Shown here in pieces: positions 1-6,146 of a stretch of DNA of 8,670 nt. The notes under the pieces are model-generated. The model was not told the DNA's origin, searched no databases, and was given only the letters and a program-made list of their open reading frames with translations. Every line of letters starts with the position of its first letter. Within the stretch, counting starts at the first letter, position 1. The position numbers were made by a program, and so were the translations under genes. Origin of the DNA: a bacterium (GTDB lineage: Bacteria > Ratteibacteria > UBA8468 > B48-G9 > JAFGKM01); assembly GCA_021160565.1 (NCBI GenBank), contig JAGHCG010000231.1:1-8670 (forward strand). The letters run 5' to 3'.

Positions 1-1038
1 CATTAAAACCCCTTCAATCTGGGAAGGGAATATATTTACTCCTTTCACAATAAACATATCATCTGTCCTTCCTTTAATTCTGGCTATTTTTCTATGAGTT
101 CTTCCACATTTACATTTTCCCTTAATTATTTTTGTTATATCTCTTGTTCTGTATCTTATCAACGGCATTCCCTCTCTTTTAAGGGTGGTAAGGACAAGTT
201 CTCCTTCTTCTCCATCTGGGAGAGTTTTTCCTGTTTCAGGGTCAATTATTTCTGCAAAATAATGGTCTTCCCATAAATGTAATCCTTTCTGTTCAGGACA
301 TTCAAAAGCAACTCCAGGTCCATTCATTTCAGAAAGACCATAACAGTTGAAAATTTTTATTTTGAAAATATCTTCAAGTTTTTTTCTTGTGCTTTCTGAA
401 TATGGCTCTGCTCCCACAATTGCTCTTTTCAAATAAAAATCTTTTGAAGGAGAAAGTCCCATACTTTCTGCAACATGAGCAAGATAAAAAAGGTAACTTG
501 GTGTTATATGAATTGTGGTTGTTTTTAAATCAATGAGAAATTCTATCTGTTTTTGAGTGTTTCCTGAACCAATTGGAATTACAAGTGCTCCTATTTTTTC
601 TGCTCCGTAATGTAATCCAAGTCCACCTGTAAAGAGACCATAACTCATCATATTCTGAAAAACATCACAATCCCTTACTCCAATCATATAAAGACATCTG
701 GCAATAAGGTCTGCCCATCTTTCTATATCATTTTTTGTATGAAACACAAGAGTTGATTTTCCTGTTGTTCCGGATGAGCCATGCATTCTCACAATTTTTT
801 CAATATCAGTGGCAAGCATTCCAAAAGGATAACTCTTTCTCAAATCTTCTTTGGTGGTGAAGGGAAATTCTTTTATTTCTTCAATAGAAGTAATTTTTTC
901 TGGCAGTTTCTTCTTTTTAAAAACTTTACTGTAAAAAGGAGATTTTCTTGCTCTTTCAATGGTTTCATTAAATAGTTCAATCTGTAATTTTTCAATTTCT
1001 TTCCTTCCCATAGTTTCAATCTTTTCTTCCCAGTACAC
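1..1038 (-). CDS. paaK: Phenylacetate-CoA ligase paralogue (second PaaK of the operon), 3' end outside window
   Basis: This AMP-forming ligase of the adenylate-forming superfamily would activate an aryl acetate with ATP and CoA in the cytoplasm. The first 346 residues are present; the family is usually about 430-440 residues, so roughly 90 C-terminal residues, including the A10 lysine, lie beyond position 1. Visible motifs are SSGTTGK (88-94, ATP-binding loop), YGLFTGGLG (133-141), YGLSE (233-237), YRTRD (297-301), a CKC pair (309-311) and GRTDD followed by GVNIFPSQIE (324-342). I chose a GTG start because AAGGAG lies six bases upstream and the GTG overlaps the symporter stop codon (TAGTG); the internal ATG at codon 10 has no ribosome binding site. 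The residues before YGLFTGG are NMMS, where the sister ligase at 3307-4614 has NAYG, which hints at a different acyl substrate. Family is certain; the exact aromatic acid is not. Confidence 0.95.
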   Translation of the reverse strand, partial: MYWEEKIETMGRKEIEKLQIELFNETIERARKSPFYSKVFKKKKLPEKITSIEEIKEFPFTTKEDLRKSYPFGMLATDIEKIVRMHGSSGTTGKSTLVFHTKNDIERWADLIARCLYMIGVRDCDVFQNMMSYGLFTGGLGLHYGAEKIGALVIPIGSGNTQKQIEFLIDLKTTTIHITPSYLFYLAHVAESMGLSPSKDFYLKRAIVGAEPYSESTRKKLEDIFKIKIFNCYGLSEMNGPGVAFECPEQKGLHLWEDHYFAEIIDPETGKTLPDGEEGELVLTTLKREGMPLIRYRTRDITKIIKGKCKCGRTHRKIARIKGRTDDMFIVKGVNIFPSQIEGVLM

Positions 1039-2660
1039 TATTTACTCCTTTTTCTTTCCAGTCCAGCAAAACATTTATTTAGATGTTCTTCTGGTAATGG
1101 TTTTCCAAGTTTTGTTCCTATAAGAGTTGCAATTGTTGAAAGAGGAAGAGCCACAATTAATGGGTCGACAACTTCCCATTTTGTTCCTTTTGCAAGAGAG
1201 TAAACTCCAAAAAGTTTATGGCATAAAAGTAATGGTTTTGATTCTTTTGTATGAATGAAAAGAATCCAGAAAAGACTTACAAAAAATCCTACAATAAAAC
1301 CACTTATTGCTCCTGCTCTTGTAATTCTTTTTGAATATAAAGCTCCTATGAACATTGGTAAAAATGAAGAAGCACAGAGTCCGAAGAATATTGCTGTTCC
1401 TCTTGCTATAATTGCTGTTCCTCCTTCAAAGAAGAGGGGAAGTCCCCAGGCCAGGAATAAACTTATTAGAATTGCAGCAAAAATACCCACTTTTGTTATC
1501 AGAATTGGCTGTCCTTTTCCTCTCAATCCCTTTTCATAAACATCTCTTCCAATGGAAGTCCCCATTGCATGAAATTGGGAACTTAATGTTGACATTGCAG
1601 CAGAAAGTAAAGTTACCATGAATAATCCTGTAAACCACTGTGGCATGGCAGTTTTTATATAAAGAGGTATTATATTTGCAACATTTTTGTTTGCAGCAAG
1701 AAGAGAAATTTTATGAAATTCAGGATGGTTGTAGAAATATGCATTTGAAAGAGCACCAACTATAAAGGCGGTTCCTGTCATCATCGGAATGAATATTCCT
1801 CCAACAAGAACAGCTCTGTCAAGTTCTTTATTGCTTTTTACTGTCATAAATCTGACTACAAGTTGAGGTTGAGCAAGAACTCCAATTCCAACACCAAGAA
1901 TTATCGTTGTTACTAAGATATACCAGAACCCTGAACCGAACTTAGGGAAAGAAGTCCAGCCGGTATGTCCTTTTGCTCCAAAAATCTTAATTGCTATTGG
2001 AGCCATTGAAGTAAGTTGTTTATGTGCCTGAACAAATCCACCAAGTTTTGTATATGTCGCAATCAGAAGAAAAGCCATACCTATAAACATAAGAGAACCC
2101 TGGAAAGCGTCTGTATACATTACTCCTTTAAGTCCTCCCATAATAACATAAACTGCTATAATTGCGGTGAAAAAGAAAAGTGCTATTTCATAGTTTATAT
2201 TCAAAACTTCTGCAAGAAATTTTGCTCCGCCCATAAGTACAACTGCTGCATAAAGAGGCATCGCAAGAAATATCATAAGTCCTGCAGCTCCCTGTAAAAA
2301 TCTTGAATTATATCTATTACCGAGAAATTCAGGAAATGTGTGAGCATTTAAATTCAAACCCATTACTCTCGTTCTTTTTCCAAAAACAACAAATGCTATA
2401 AAAATCCCCATAAAAATGTTAAGAAAGGTAAGCCATAAAATTCCCATTCCAAAAACTGCTGCTGCTCCTCCAAATCCAACTATAGCAGATGTACTTATAA
2501 AAGTAGCTCCATAAGAAAGTGCCATAACAAAAGGATGAATACTTCTTCCTGCGATCATATAATCAGCAGCGGTTTTTGTTCCCTTATATCCAAAGTAAGT
2601 TAGAAAAGCAAGAACTATGAGATAACCTATCACTATTACTGAAAGTAAAAGAATATTCAT
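1038..2660 (-). CDS. Sodium:solute symporter (SSS family), 540 residues
   Basis: This is a polytopic inner-membrane carrier of the SSS family (LeuT fold), expected to couple Na+ entry to uptake of an organic acid, amino acid or similar solute. Family hallmarks are ADYMIAGR (32-39), the first core helix FISTSAIVGFGG (54-65), GGLKGVMYTDAFQG (175-188), QPQLVVRF (264-271), and LLSAAMSTLSSQFHAMGTSI (351-370), which corresponds to the helix supplying serine/threonine ligands for the Na2 site. About 13 hydrophobic segments are visible, a normal number, and the length is normal. The start has a strong AAGGAGGAGGG just upstream. The gene for a 60-residue membrane accessory protein precedes it by 11 bases, and its stop overlaps the second paaK by one base. 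Context between two aryl-CoA ligases suggests an aryl acetate or aromatic amino acid as solute, but this is inference; acetate- or proline-type substrates cannot be excluded from sequence alone. Confidence 0.93.
   Translation of the reverse strand: MNILLLSVIVIGYLIVLAFLTYFGYKGTKTAADYMIAGRSIHPFVMALSYGATFISTSAIVGFGGAAAVFGMGILWLTFLNIFMGIFIAFVVFGKRTRVMGLNLNAHTFPEFLGNRYNSRFLQGAAGLMIFLAMPLYAAVVLMGGAKFLAEVLNINYEIALFFFTAIIAVYVIMGGLKGVMYTDAFQGSLMFIGMAFLLIATYTKLGGFVQAHKQLTSMAPIAIKIFGAKGHTGWTSFPKFGSGFWYILVTTIILGVGIGVLAQPQLVVRFMTVKSNKELDRAVLVGGIFIPMMTGTAFIVGALSNAYFYNHPEFHKISLLAANKNVANIIPLYIKTAMPQWFTGLFMVTLLSAAMSTLSSQFHAMGTSIGRDVYEKGLRGKGQPILITKVGIFAAILISLFLAWGLPLFFEGGTAIIARGTAIFFGLCASSFLPMFIGALYSKRITRAGAISGFIVGFFVSLFWILFIHTKESKPLLLCHKLFGVYSLAKGTKWEVVDPLIVALPLSTIATLIGTKLGKPLPEEHLNKCFAGLERKRSK
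1045..1050 (-). promoter_or_regulatory. Ribosome binding site deciding the GTG start of the second paaK
   Basis: AAGGAG reads on the minus strand within the last codons of the symporter gene, six bases before GTG. It supports the GTG start over the ATG nine codons further in. Confidence 0.75.
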
Positions 2661-2671
2661 CCCTCCTCCTT

Positions 2672-2854
2672 TTACATAGTTTCTTCAATTCTCTTTTCCT
2701 CTTCTGCCCATTCCTTCTCTTCTCTTATCTCTTCCTCACTTACTTCTTCTTCAGGTTTATTCCAGATGATAATTCCATAAATTATACATAAAAGTGAACT
2801 CAAAATTGTGAGTAAAAAACCAGTACTGACTGCTGCATCTCCAAGTCCAAACAT
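2672..2854 (-). CDS. Symporter small accessory protein, 60 residues, one membrane segment
   Basis: This very small protein begins MFGLGD, has one hydrophobic helix at about residues 8-31 ending in IIIWNKPEEE, and then a strongly acidic, probably helical tail (35-60) rich in glutamate with some lysine and arginine. Small proteins with this start, helix and charged tail are known to be encoded immediately before SSS-family symporters and are called symporter small accessory proteins; I recognise it from that pattern and position. It likely sits in the membrane beside the symporter and assists its assembly or activity, with the acidic tail in the cytoplasm by the charge pattern. Its ribosome binding site, AAGGAGG, overlaps the stop codon of the ACT gene (TAAGGAGGAAAAATG), and it ends 11 bases before the symporter. 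The strong site and intact frame argue that it is a real gene. Its precise mechanism is not shown by the sequence. Confidence 0.85.
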   Translation of the reverse strand: MFGLGDAAVSTGFLLTILSSLLCIIYGIIIWNKPEEEVSEEEIREEKEWAEEEKRIEETM

Positions 2855-2863
2855 TTTTCCTCC

Positions 2864-3295
2864 TTATAATGATTTTATTTCTTCATCTGTGAAAACTTTT
2901 ATTCCCTTTTCTTTAAGAAGATTTTCTCCCTCTTTAATATTTTCTACTCTGAATACAACAATTGCCTTATTTCCTGTTTTTTCCACAAAAGCATACATAT
3001 ATTCCACATTTATTCCCTTCTCAGCAAAAAAATCCAGAATTCCAGCAAGTCCTCCTGGTGTATCCTCAACTTCTGCTGCTATAACAGAAGTTTTAATCAC
3101 AGAAATTCCATTTTCCTTCAGTACTTTCACAGCATCATCTTTTTTATCAACTATAATTCTCAAAACTCCATAATCTTTTGTATCTGCAAGAGAAAGAGCC
3201 CTTATATTTATTCCATTTTTTCCAAGAATTGAAACCACTTCTTCCAATCTTCCTGGCTTATTCTCTATAAAAATTGATAATTGAGTTACTGCCAT
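2864..3295 (-). CDS. Tandem ACT-domain protein, 143 residues
   Basis: Two ACT domains fill the protein: the first at about residues 4-68, with ENKPGRL at 11-17 and GINIRALSLADT at 28-39, and the second at about 72-140, with DTPGGLAGI at 78-86 and GINVEYMYAF at 94-103. There is no catalytic domain. ACT domains bind amino acids at domain interfaces, so this is probably a soluble ligand sensor, perhaps of an aromatic or branched-chain amino acid. Stand-alone double-ACT proteins of this length are commonly found directly after paaK in anaerobes and archaea, often near indolepyruvate:ferredoxin oxidoreductase genes, which fits its position 11 bases after paaK here. The start is supported by TAAGGAGGAGAAAAATG, in which the paaK stop is part of the ribosome binding site. 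Whether it acts on the ligases, on transport or on transcription cannot be told. Confidence 0.92.
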   Translation of the reverse strand: MAVTQLSIFIENKPGRLEEVVSILGKNGINIRALSLADTKDYGVLRIIVDKKDDAVKVLKENGISVIKTSVIAAEVEDTPGGLAGILDFFAEKGINVEYMYAFVEKTGNKAIVVFRVENIKEGENLLKEKGIKVFTDEEIKSL

Positions 3296-3306
3296 TTTTC
3301 TCCTCC

Positions 3307-4614
3307 TTATATTTTTCTCATATCAATAACTCTTTTTGCTTTTCCCATACTTCTTTCAATACTTTTTGGTTCAACAAGTTTAACTTCAACTGAAAGACCG
3401 AGAGTGGATTCAATTTCATCCATAACTTTTTTCTCAAGTTCTTCGAGTTTTTTAACTTCATCTGAAAATGTCTCTTCTGTAACTTCAACTCTCACTTCCA
3501 GTTTATCAAGGTGTTTTTCCCTGGTGACCACAAGTTGATAATGAGGAGCAACCTCTGGAATTTTCATAAGAACTGTTTCTATCTGGGAAGGAAAGACATT
3601 AACTCCTCTAATTATAAGCATATCATCAATTCTTCCTTTAATTTTACTTATCCTCGGCATTGTTCTTTTACAGTAGGGACATTCTTCTTTTGTCATTGTG
3701 ACAATATCTCCTGTTCTGTATCTTATAAGAGGAAGAGCCTCTTTTGTTAAAGTGGTAAGGACAAGTTCTCCTTCTTTTCCTTCTTCCAGTACTTCGCCTG
3801 TTTCAGGATTTATCACTTCTGGAAGGAAATGGTCAGCCCACACATGGAGTCCATTTTTACCTTCACATTCCATTGCTACACCTGGACCGATTATTTCAGA
3901 GAGTCCATAAATATCAAGAGCAAGCATATTCCATTCTTTCTCAATCTGTTTTCTCATTCCCTCTGACCATGGTTCTGCTCCAAGAATTCCAATTCTTATT
4001 GTTGTTTTTCTCGGGTCAATTCCCATATCTTTTGCTTCCTCTGCCATATAAAGAGAATAAGAAGGAGTACATGTTAAAACAGTACTTTTAAAGTCCTGCA
4101 TAATCATAAGTTGTCTTTTAGTTCCTCCAGCAGATATTGGAATAACTGTTGCGCCTATTTCAAGTGCCCCATAATGAACTCCAAGTCCACCTGTAAAAAG
4201 ACCATATCCATAGGCATTCTGAATAATATCATCTTTCCCAACTCCAGCACATACAAGGCTTCTTGCCATAACCTCACTCCAGAGTTTTATATCATTTTTT
4301 GTATATCCAACTACTGTGAGTTTCCCAGTTGTTCCAGAAGAAGCATGAATTTCCACCACTTCACTTAAAGGAATGGCAAAAAGATTGAAAGGGTAATTGT
4401 CTCTTAAAACTGACTTTGTTGTGAATGGAAGGTTTTTTAACTCATCAAGAGAATTTAACTTTTCCACATTCAGATTGTTTTCTTTAAAAAGTTTCTGATA
4501 AAATGGGATTTTTTCATTTACATACCTTAAAATATTTTTTAATCTTTCAAGTTGTATTTCTTCTATTTTTTTTAACGGGGCTGTTTCAATTTCCCTGTTA
4601 AAATAATTGACCAT
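3307..4614 (-). CDS. paaK: Phenylacetate-CoA ligase (first PaaK of the operon), complete, 435 residues
   Basis: A complete cytoplasmic AMP-forming aryl-CoA ligase: an aryl acetate such as phenylacetate plus ATP and CoA give the acyl-CoA, AMP and pyrophosphate. Motifs are SSGTTGK (92-98), [13 protein letters not shown] (133-145, which lines the acyl pocket in the family), YGLSE (236-240), YRTGD (299-303), CPYC (312-315), GRIDD (327-331) and [10 protein letters not shown] (337-346). [10 protein letters not shown] (421-430) has the expected A10 catalytic lysine, probably K425. The length is standard. AAAGGAGG lies five bases before the ATG. It is the first gene of the operon, about 140 bases after a sigma70-like promoter, and is followed after 11 bases by the ACT gene. 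In anaerobes such ligases serve aromatic amino acid breakdown or recover aryl acetates. Its paralogue, four genes downstream, differs in the pocket segment. The family is certain; phenylacetate as the true substrate is likely but not proven, and indoleacetate or hydroxyphenylacetate are alternatives. Confidence 0.97.
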   Translation of the reverse strand: MVNYFNREIETAPLKKIEEIQLERLKNILRYVNEKIPFYQKLFKENNLNVEKLNSLDELKNLPFTTKSVLRDNYPFNLFAIPLSEVVEIHASSGTTGKLTVVGYTKNDIKLWSEVMARSLVCAGVGKDDIIQNAYGYGLFTGGLGVHYGALEIGATVIPISAGGTKRQLMIMQDFKSTVLTCTPSYSLYMAEEAKDMGIDPRKTTIRIGILGAEPWSEGMRKQIEKEWNMLALDIYGLSEIIGPGVAMECEGKNGLHVWADHFLPEVINPETGEVLEEGKEGELVLTTLTKEALPLIRYRTGDIVTMTKEECPYCKRTMPRISKIKGRIDDMLIIRGVNVFPSQIETVLMKIPEVAPHYQLVVTREKHLDKLEVRVEVTEETFSDEVKKLEELEKKVMDEIESTLGLSVEVKLVEPKSIERSMGKAKRVIDMRKI

Positions 4615-4718
4615 GAGAGCCTCCTTTTATTTGGGGAAAACAAAAGATAAGAATACAAAAAGAAAGAGACTATGGGAAGGTTTTCTATCTGGTCTAATAA
4701 AGTTTTACTTCTTTGAAT
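4572..4718 (-). other. Leader open frame behind an orphan Shine-Dalgarno (ATT start), doubtful
   Basis: A consensus AGGAGG at 4726-4731 in the paaK leader has no ATG, GTG or TTG at usable distance. The only permissible codon seven bases later is ATT, which would open 48 codons running through the paaK start in another frame and ending at TAA at 4572-4574. ATT starts are very rare. The predicted peptide has no recognisable domain. It could be a leader peptide, a decayed gene start, or simply a purine-rich tract; I do not regard it as an established gene. Confidence 0.12.
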
Positions 4719-4725
4719 TTCCTCT

Positions 4726-4731
4726 CCTCCT
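4726..4731 (-). promoter_or_regulatory. Orphan consensus ribosome binding site in the paaK leader
   Basis: AGGAGG, inside the purine tract AAAAGGAGGAGAGGAAA, matches the anti-Shine-Dalgarno as well as the true sites of this operon, yet lies about 110 bases before the paaK ATG and has no standard start codon after it. The motif is seen directly; a role such as ribosome standby, leader peptide or regulator binding is speculation. Confidence 0.35.
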
Positions 4732-4759
4732 TTTAAAAATTTCAATTATATTTTCTAAA

Positions 4760-4787
4760 ATTTTATATTAAACTTCAAATTTGTCAA
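4760..4787 (-). promoter_or_regulatory. Sigma70-like promoter for the paaK-ACT-symporter-paaK operon
   Basis: On the minus strand TTGACA (4782-4787) is a perfect -35 box, followed after 16 bases by TAAAAT (4760-4765), a five-of-six match to the -10 box. Transcription would begin near 4753, giving a leader of about 140 bases before the paaK ATG at 4614. It lies in the only sizeable intergenic gap of the window, just downstream of the permease gene, exactly where the lower operon needs a promoter. The surrounding sequence is very AT-rich, so chance matches to the -10 box are easy, but the perfect -35 box strengthens the call. No obvious operator palindrome overlaps it. Confidence 0.6.
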
Positions 4788-4807
4788 ATAAATCTACTTT
4801 CCGACTT

Positions 4808-4845
4808 AAAAACTCTGGAATTCATTGATACACAAGGTCTCCAGA
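4808..4845 (-). terminator. Weak intrinsic terminator candidate after the permease gene
   Basis: On the minus strand TCTGGA (4840-4845) can pair with TCCAGA (4814-4819), followed by G and TTTTT (4808-4812). The stem is only six to seven pairs with a loop of about 18-20 bases, so it is a poor terminator alone. It follows directly on the stronger hairpin at 4846-4866 and precedes the next promoter, so the position is right for ending the upper transcript. Confidence 0.35.
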
Positions 4846-4866
4846 TACCGAGGTTTAGCCTCGGTA
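4846..4866 (-). terminator. Perfect 8-bp hairpin holding the permease stop codon in its loop
   Basis: TACCGAGG (4846-4853) and CCTCGGTA (4859-4866) are exact inverted repeats with a five-base loop. The TAA stop of the ArsB/SLC13-like gene occupies 4855-4857, within the loop. The GC-rich stem stands out in AT-rich DNA. No T-run follows directly; the first one comes at 4808-4812 after a second weaker stem. It may act as a 3' mRNA-stabilising stem or as part of a bipartite terminator. Confidence 0.5.
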
Positions 4867-6144
4867 GATGAACCACATGAGAAGGGAACTGCCAGATACA
4901 GCAATTAAGGTGAAGGGAAGACCTATTTTTGCAAAATCAATGAAATTTACTTTATACCCGTTTTTTCTTAAAATTCCAACTCCCACAACATTGCAACTTG
5001 CTCCAATAGGAGTTATATTTCCCCCAATACAGCTTCCCATCAGAAGTCCAAAATAATAAATGAAAGGATTTACTCCAAGTTTTAATGAGAGAATTTTTAT
5101 TCCAGAAAGCATCGCAAGTGTGTAAGGGATATTATCAACAAAAGAAGAGATGAGAACAGAAAACCAGACAATTATAAGATAAAGAACAAAAGGATTTTTT
5201 TCCCCAACTTTTACAAGGAAATTTGCAATATCTTCTATAAATCCCATCTTTTTTATTGTCCCTACCAGAATGAATATTCCTATCAGTAGGAAGAAACTAT
5301 CCCAGTCAATATGTTTGGGAGAAATTTTTTCCTCTTTTTGGGTTGTTAGAAACCATATAAGTCCTCCAATTCCATAAGAAAGGCATATTACAGCAGGGAA
5401 AAAAGAGAATTTCTCCTGAAGGAAAGAAGTGGCAGCAAGAGAAAAAATCATCGTGATTATAAGGATTGCTGGAATCCATGAACTGACCTGAATTTTTTCT
5501 CCATTGCGGTGAGTTATTTCTCTCTCTTTTCTGAAAAATAAATAAAGGATAAAAAAACTTAAGATTGCTCCAAACTGGACAAAGAAGAAAATACCGGGTT
5601 TTCCAGTGGAAAGATTTAATTTTGCAGCAGGCATATAGAAAAAGTTATTAAAATTCATTCCTGTTTCCATAGCGAGAATTATACTGGGGCTATCTCCAAC
5701 CATTGTGGCACACCCCTGGAGATTACTTGATATCGCCATACCAACAAAAAGGGGAACAGGATTTAATTTATATTTTCTGGTGAATTCAAGAGCAACAGGA
5801 GCCATTATGAGAATTGTCGCAACGTTTTCCACAAAAGCAGATATAAAACTTGTAATTATACATATCAGAAGATACACAATCCCTGTCCTGAGTTTTTTTT
5901 CAACAATTCTATTTATTATAACAGATGGTACTTTTGAAACAGTGAAAAGGAAAGAAAGAATACTTGTTCCAAGAAAAATTCCAAGGACATTGTAATTGAG
6001 AAAATTTACTATATCAGAGAAGTTTATAATTTTAAGAAGAAGGAAGATAAAAATAACTGAATACACAAAATAATTCCCTTTCTCTCTTTTTATTACAATC
6101 CCTGAATATGCAAGAAGGAATAAAATAAGAACAAGGAATTTCAT
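4855..6144 (-). CDS. ArsB/SLC13-like permease (ion transporter superfamily), 429 residues
   Basis: A polytopic membrane transporter with the two-fold repeat layout of the ion transporter (IT) superfamily that includes ArsB, NhaD, CitM and SLC13 carriers. About 11 hydrophobic segments are visible. The paired re-entrant motifs are FVENVATILIMAPVA (104-118) in the first half and FVDNIPYTLAMLSGI (335-349) in the second, with GDSPS (150-154) and GGNITPIGASCNVV (374-387) as the matching ion and substrate loops. The substrate could be an anion such as arsenite or a carboxylate, or Na+/H+ exchange; neither a regulator nor arsenate genes are nearby, so I do not call it arsB. It starts two bases after the stop of the DUF6785-like gene with no clear ribosome binding site, implying translational coupling. 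Its stop codon lies in the loop of an 8-bp hairpin. Superfamily is confident, substrate unknown. Confidence 0.88.
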   Translation of the reverse strand: MKFLVLILFLLAYSGIVIKREKGNYFVYSVIFIFLLLKIINFSDIVNFLNYNVLGIFLGTSILSFLFTVSKVPSVIINRIVEKKLRTGIVYLLICIITSFISAFVENVATILIMAPVALEFTRKYKLNPVPLFVGMAISSNLQGCATMVGDSPSIILAMETGMNFNNFFYMPAAKLNLSTGKPGIFFFVQFGAILSFFILYLFFRKEREITHRNGEKIQVSSWIPAILIITMIFSLAATSFLQEKFSFFPAVICLSYGIGGLIWFLTTQKEEKISPKHIDWDSFFLLIGIFILVGTIKKMGFIEDIANFLVKVGEKNPFVLYLIIVWFSVLISSFVDNIPYTLAMLSGIKILSLKLGVNPFIYYFGLLMGSCIGGNITPIGASCNVVGVGILRKNGYKVNFIDFAKIGLPFTLIAVSGSSLLMWFIYRG

Positions 6145-6146
6145 AT

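Noticed and set aside
1009..1011. ATG at codon 10 as start of the second paaK
   Set aside because: No ribosome binding site precedes it, while the GTG at 1036-1038 has AAGGAG at six bases and overlaps the previous stop codon.
1255..1621. Two overlapping plus-strand frames inside the symporter gene
   Set aside because: Both lie opposite conserved membrane segments of the symporter, and no family or start signal supports them.
2016..2297. Plus-strand open frame inside the symporter gene
   Set aside because: It is antisense to strongly conserved SSS motifs, has no ribosome binding site or recognisable domain, and its composition is what the opposite strand of a hydrophobic gene gives.
5705..5995. 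Plus-strand frame inside the permease gene
   Set aside because: It is antisense to the ENVATILIMAPVA region of a clear transporter, with no domain and no start signal.
4855..6144. Calling the permease arsB for arsenite export
   Set aside because: The superfamily motifs are shared by many carriers, and no arsR, arsC or arsA is nearby, so the substrate is left open.
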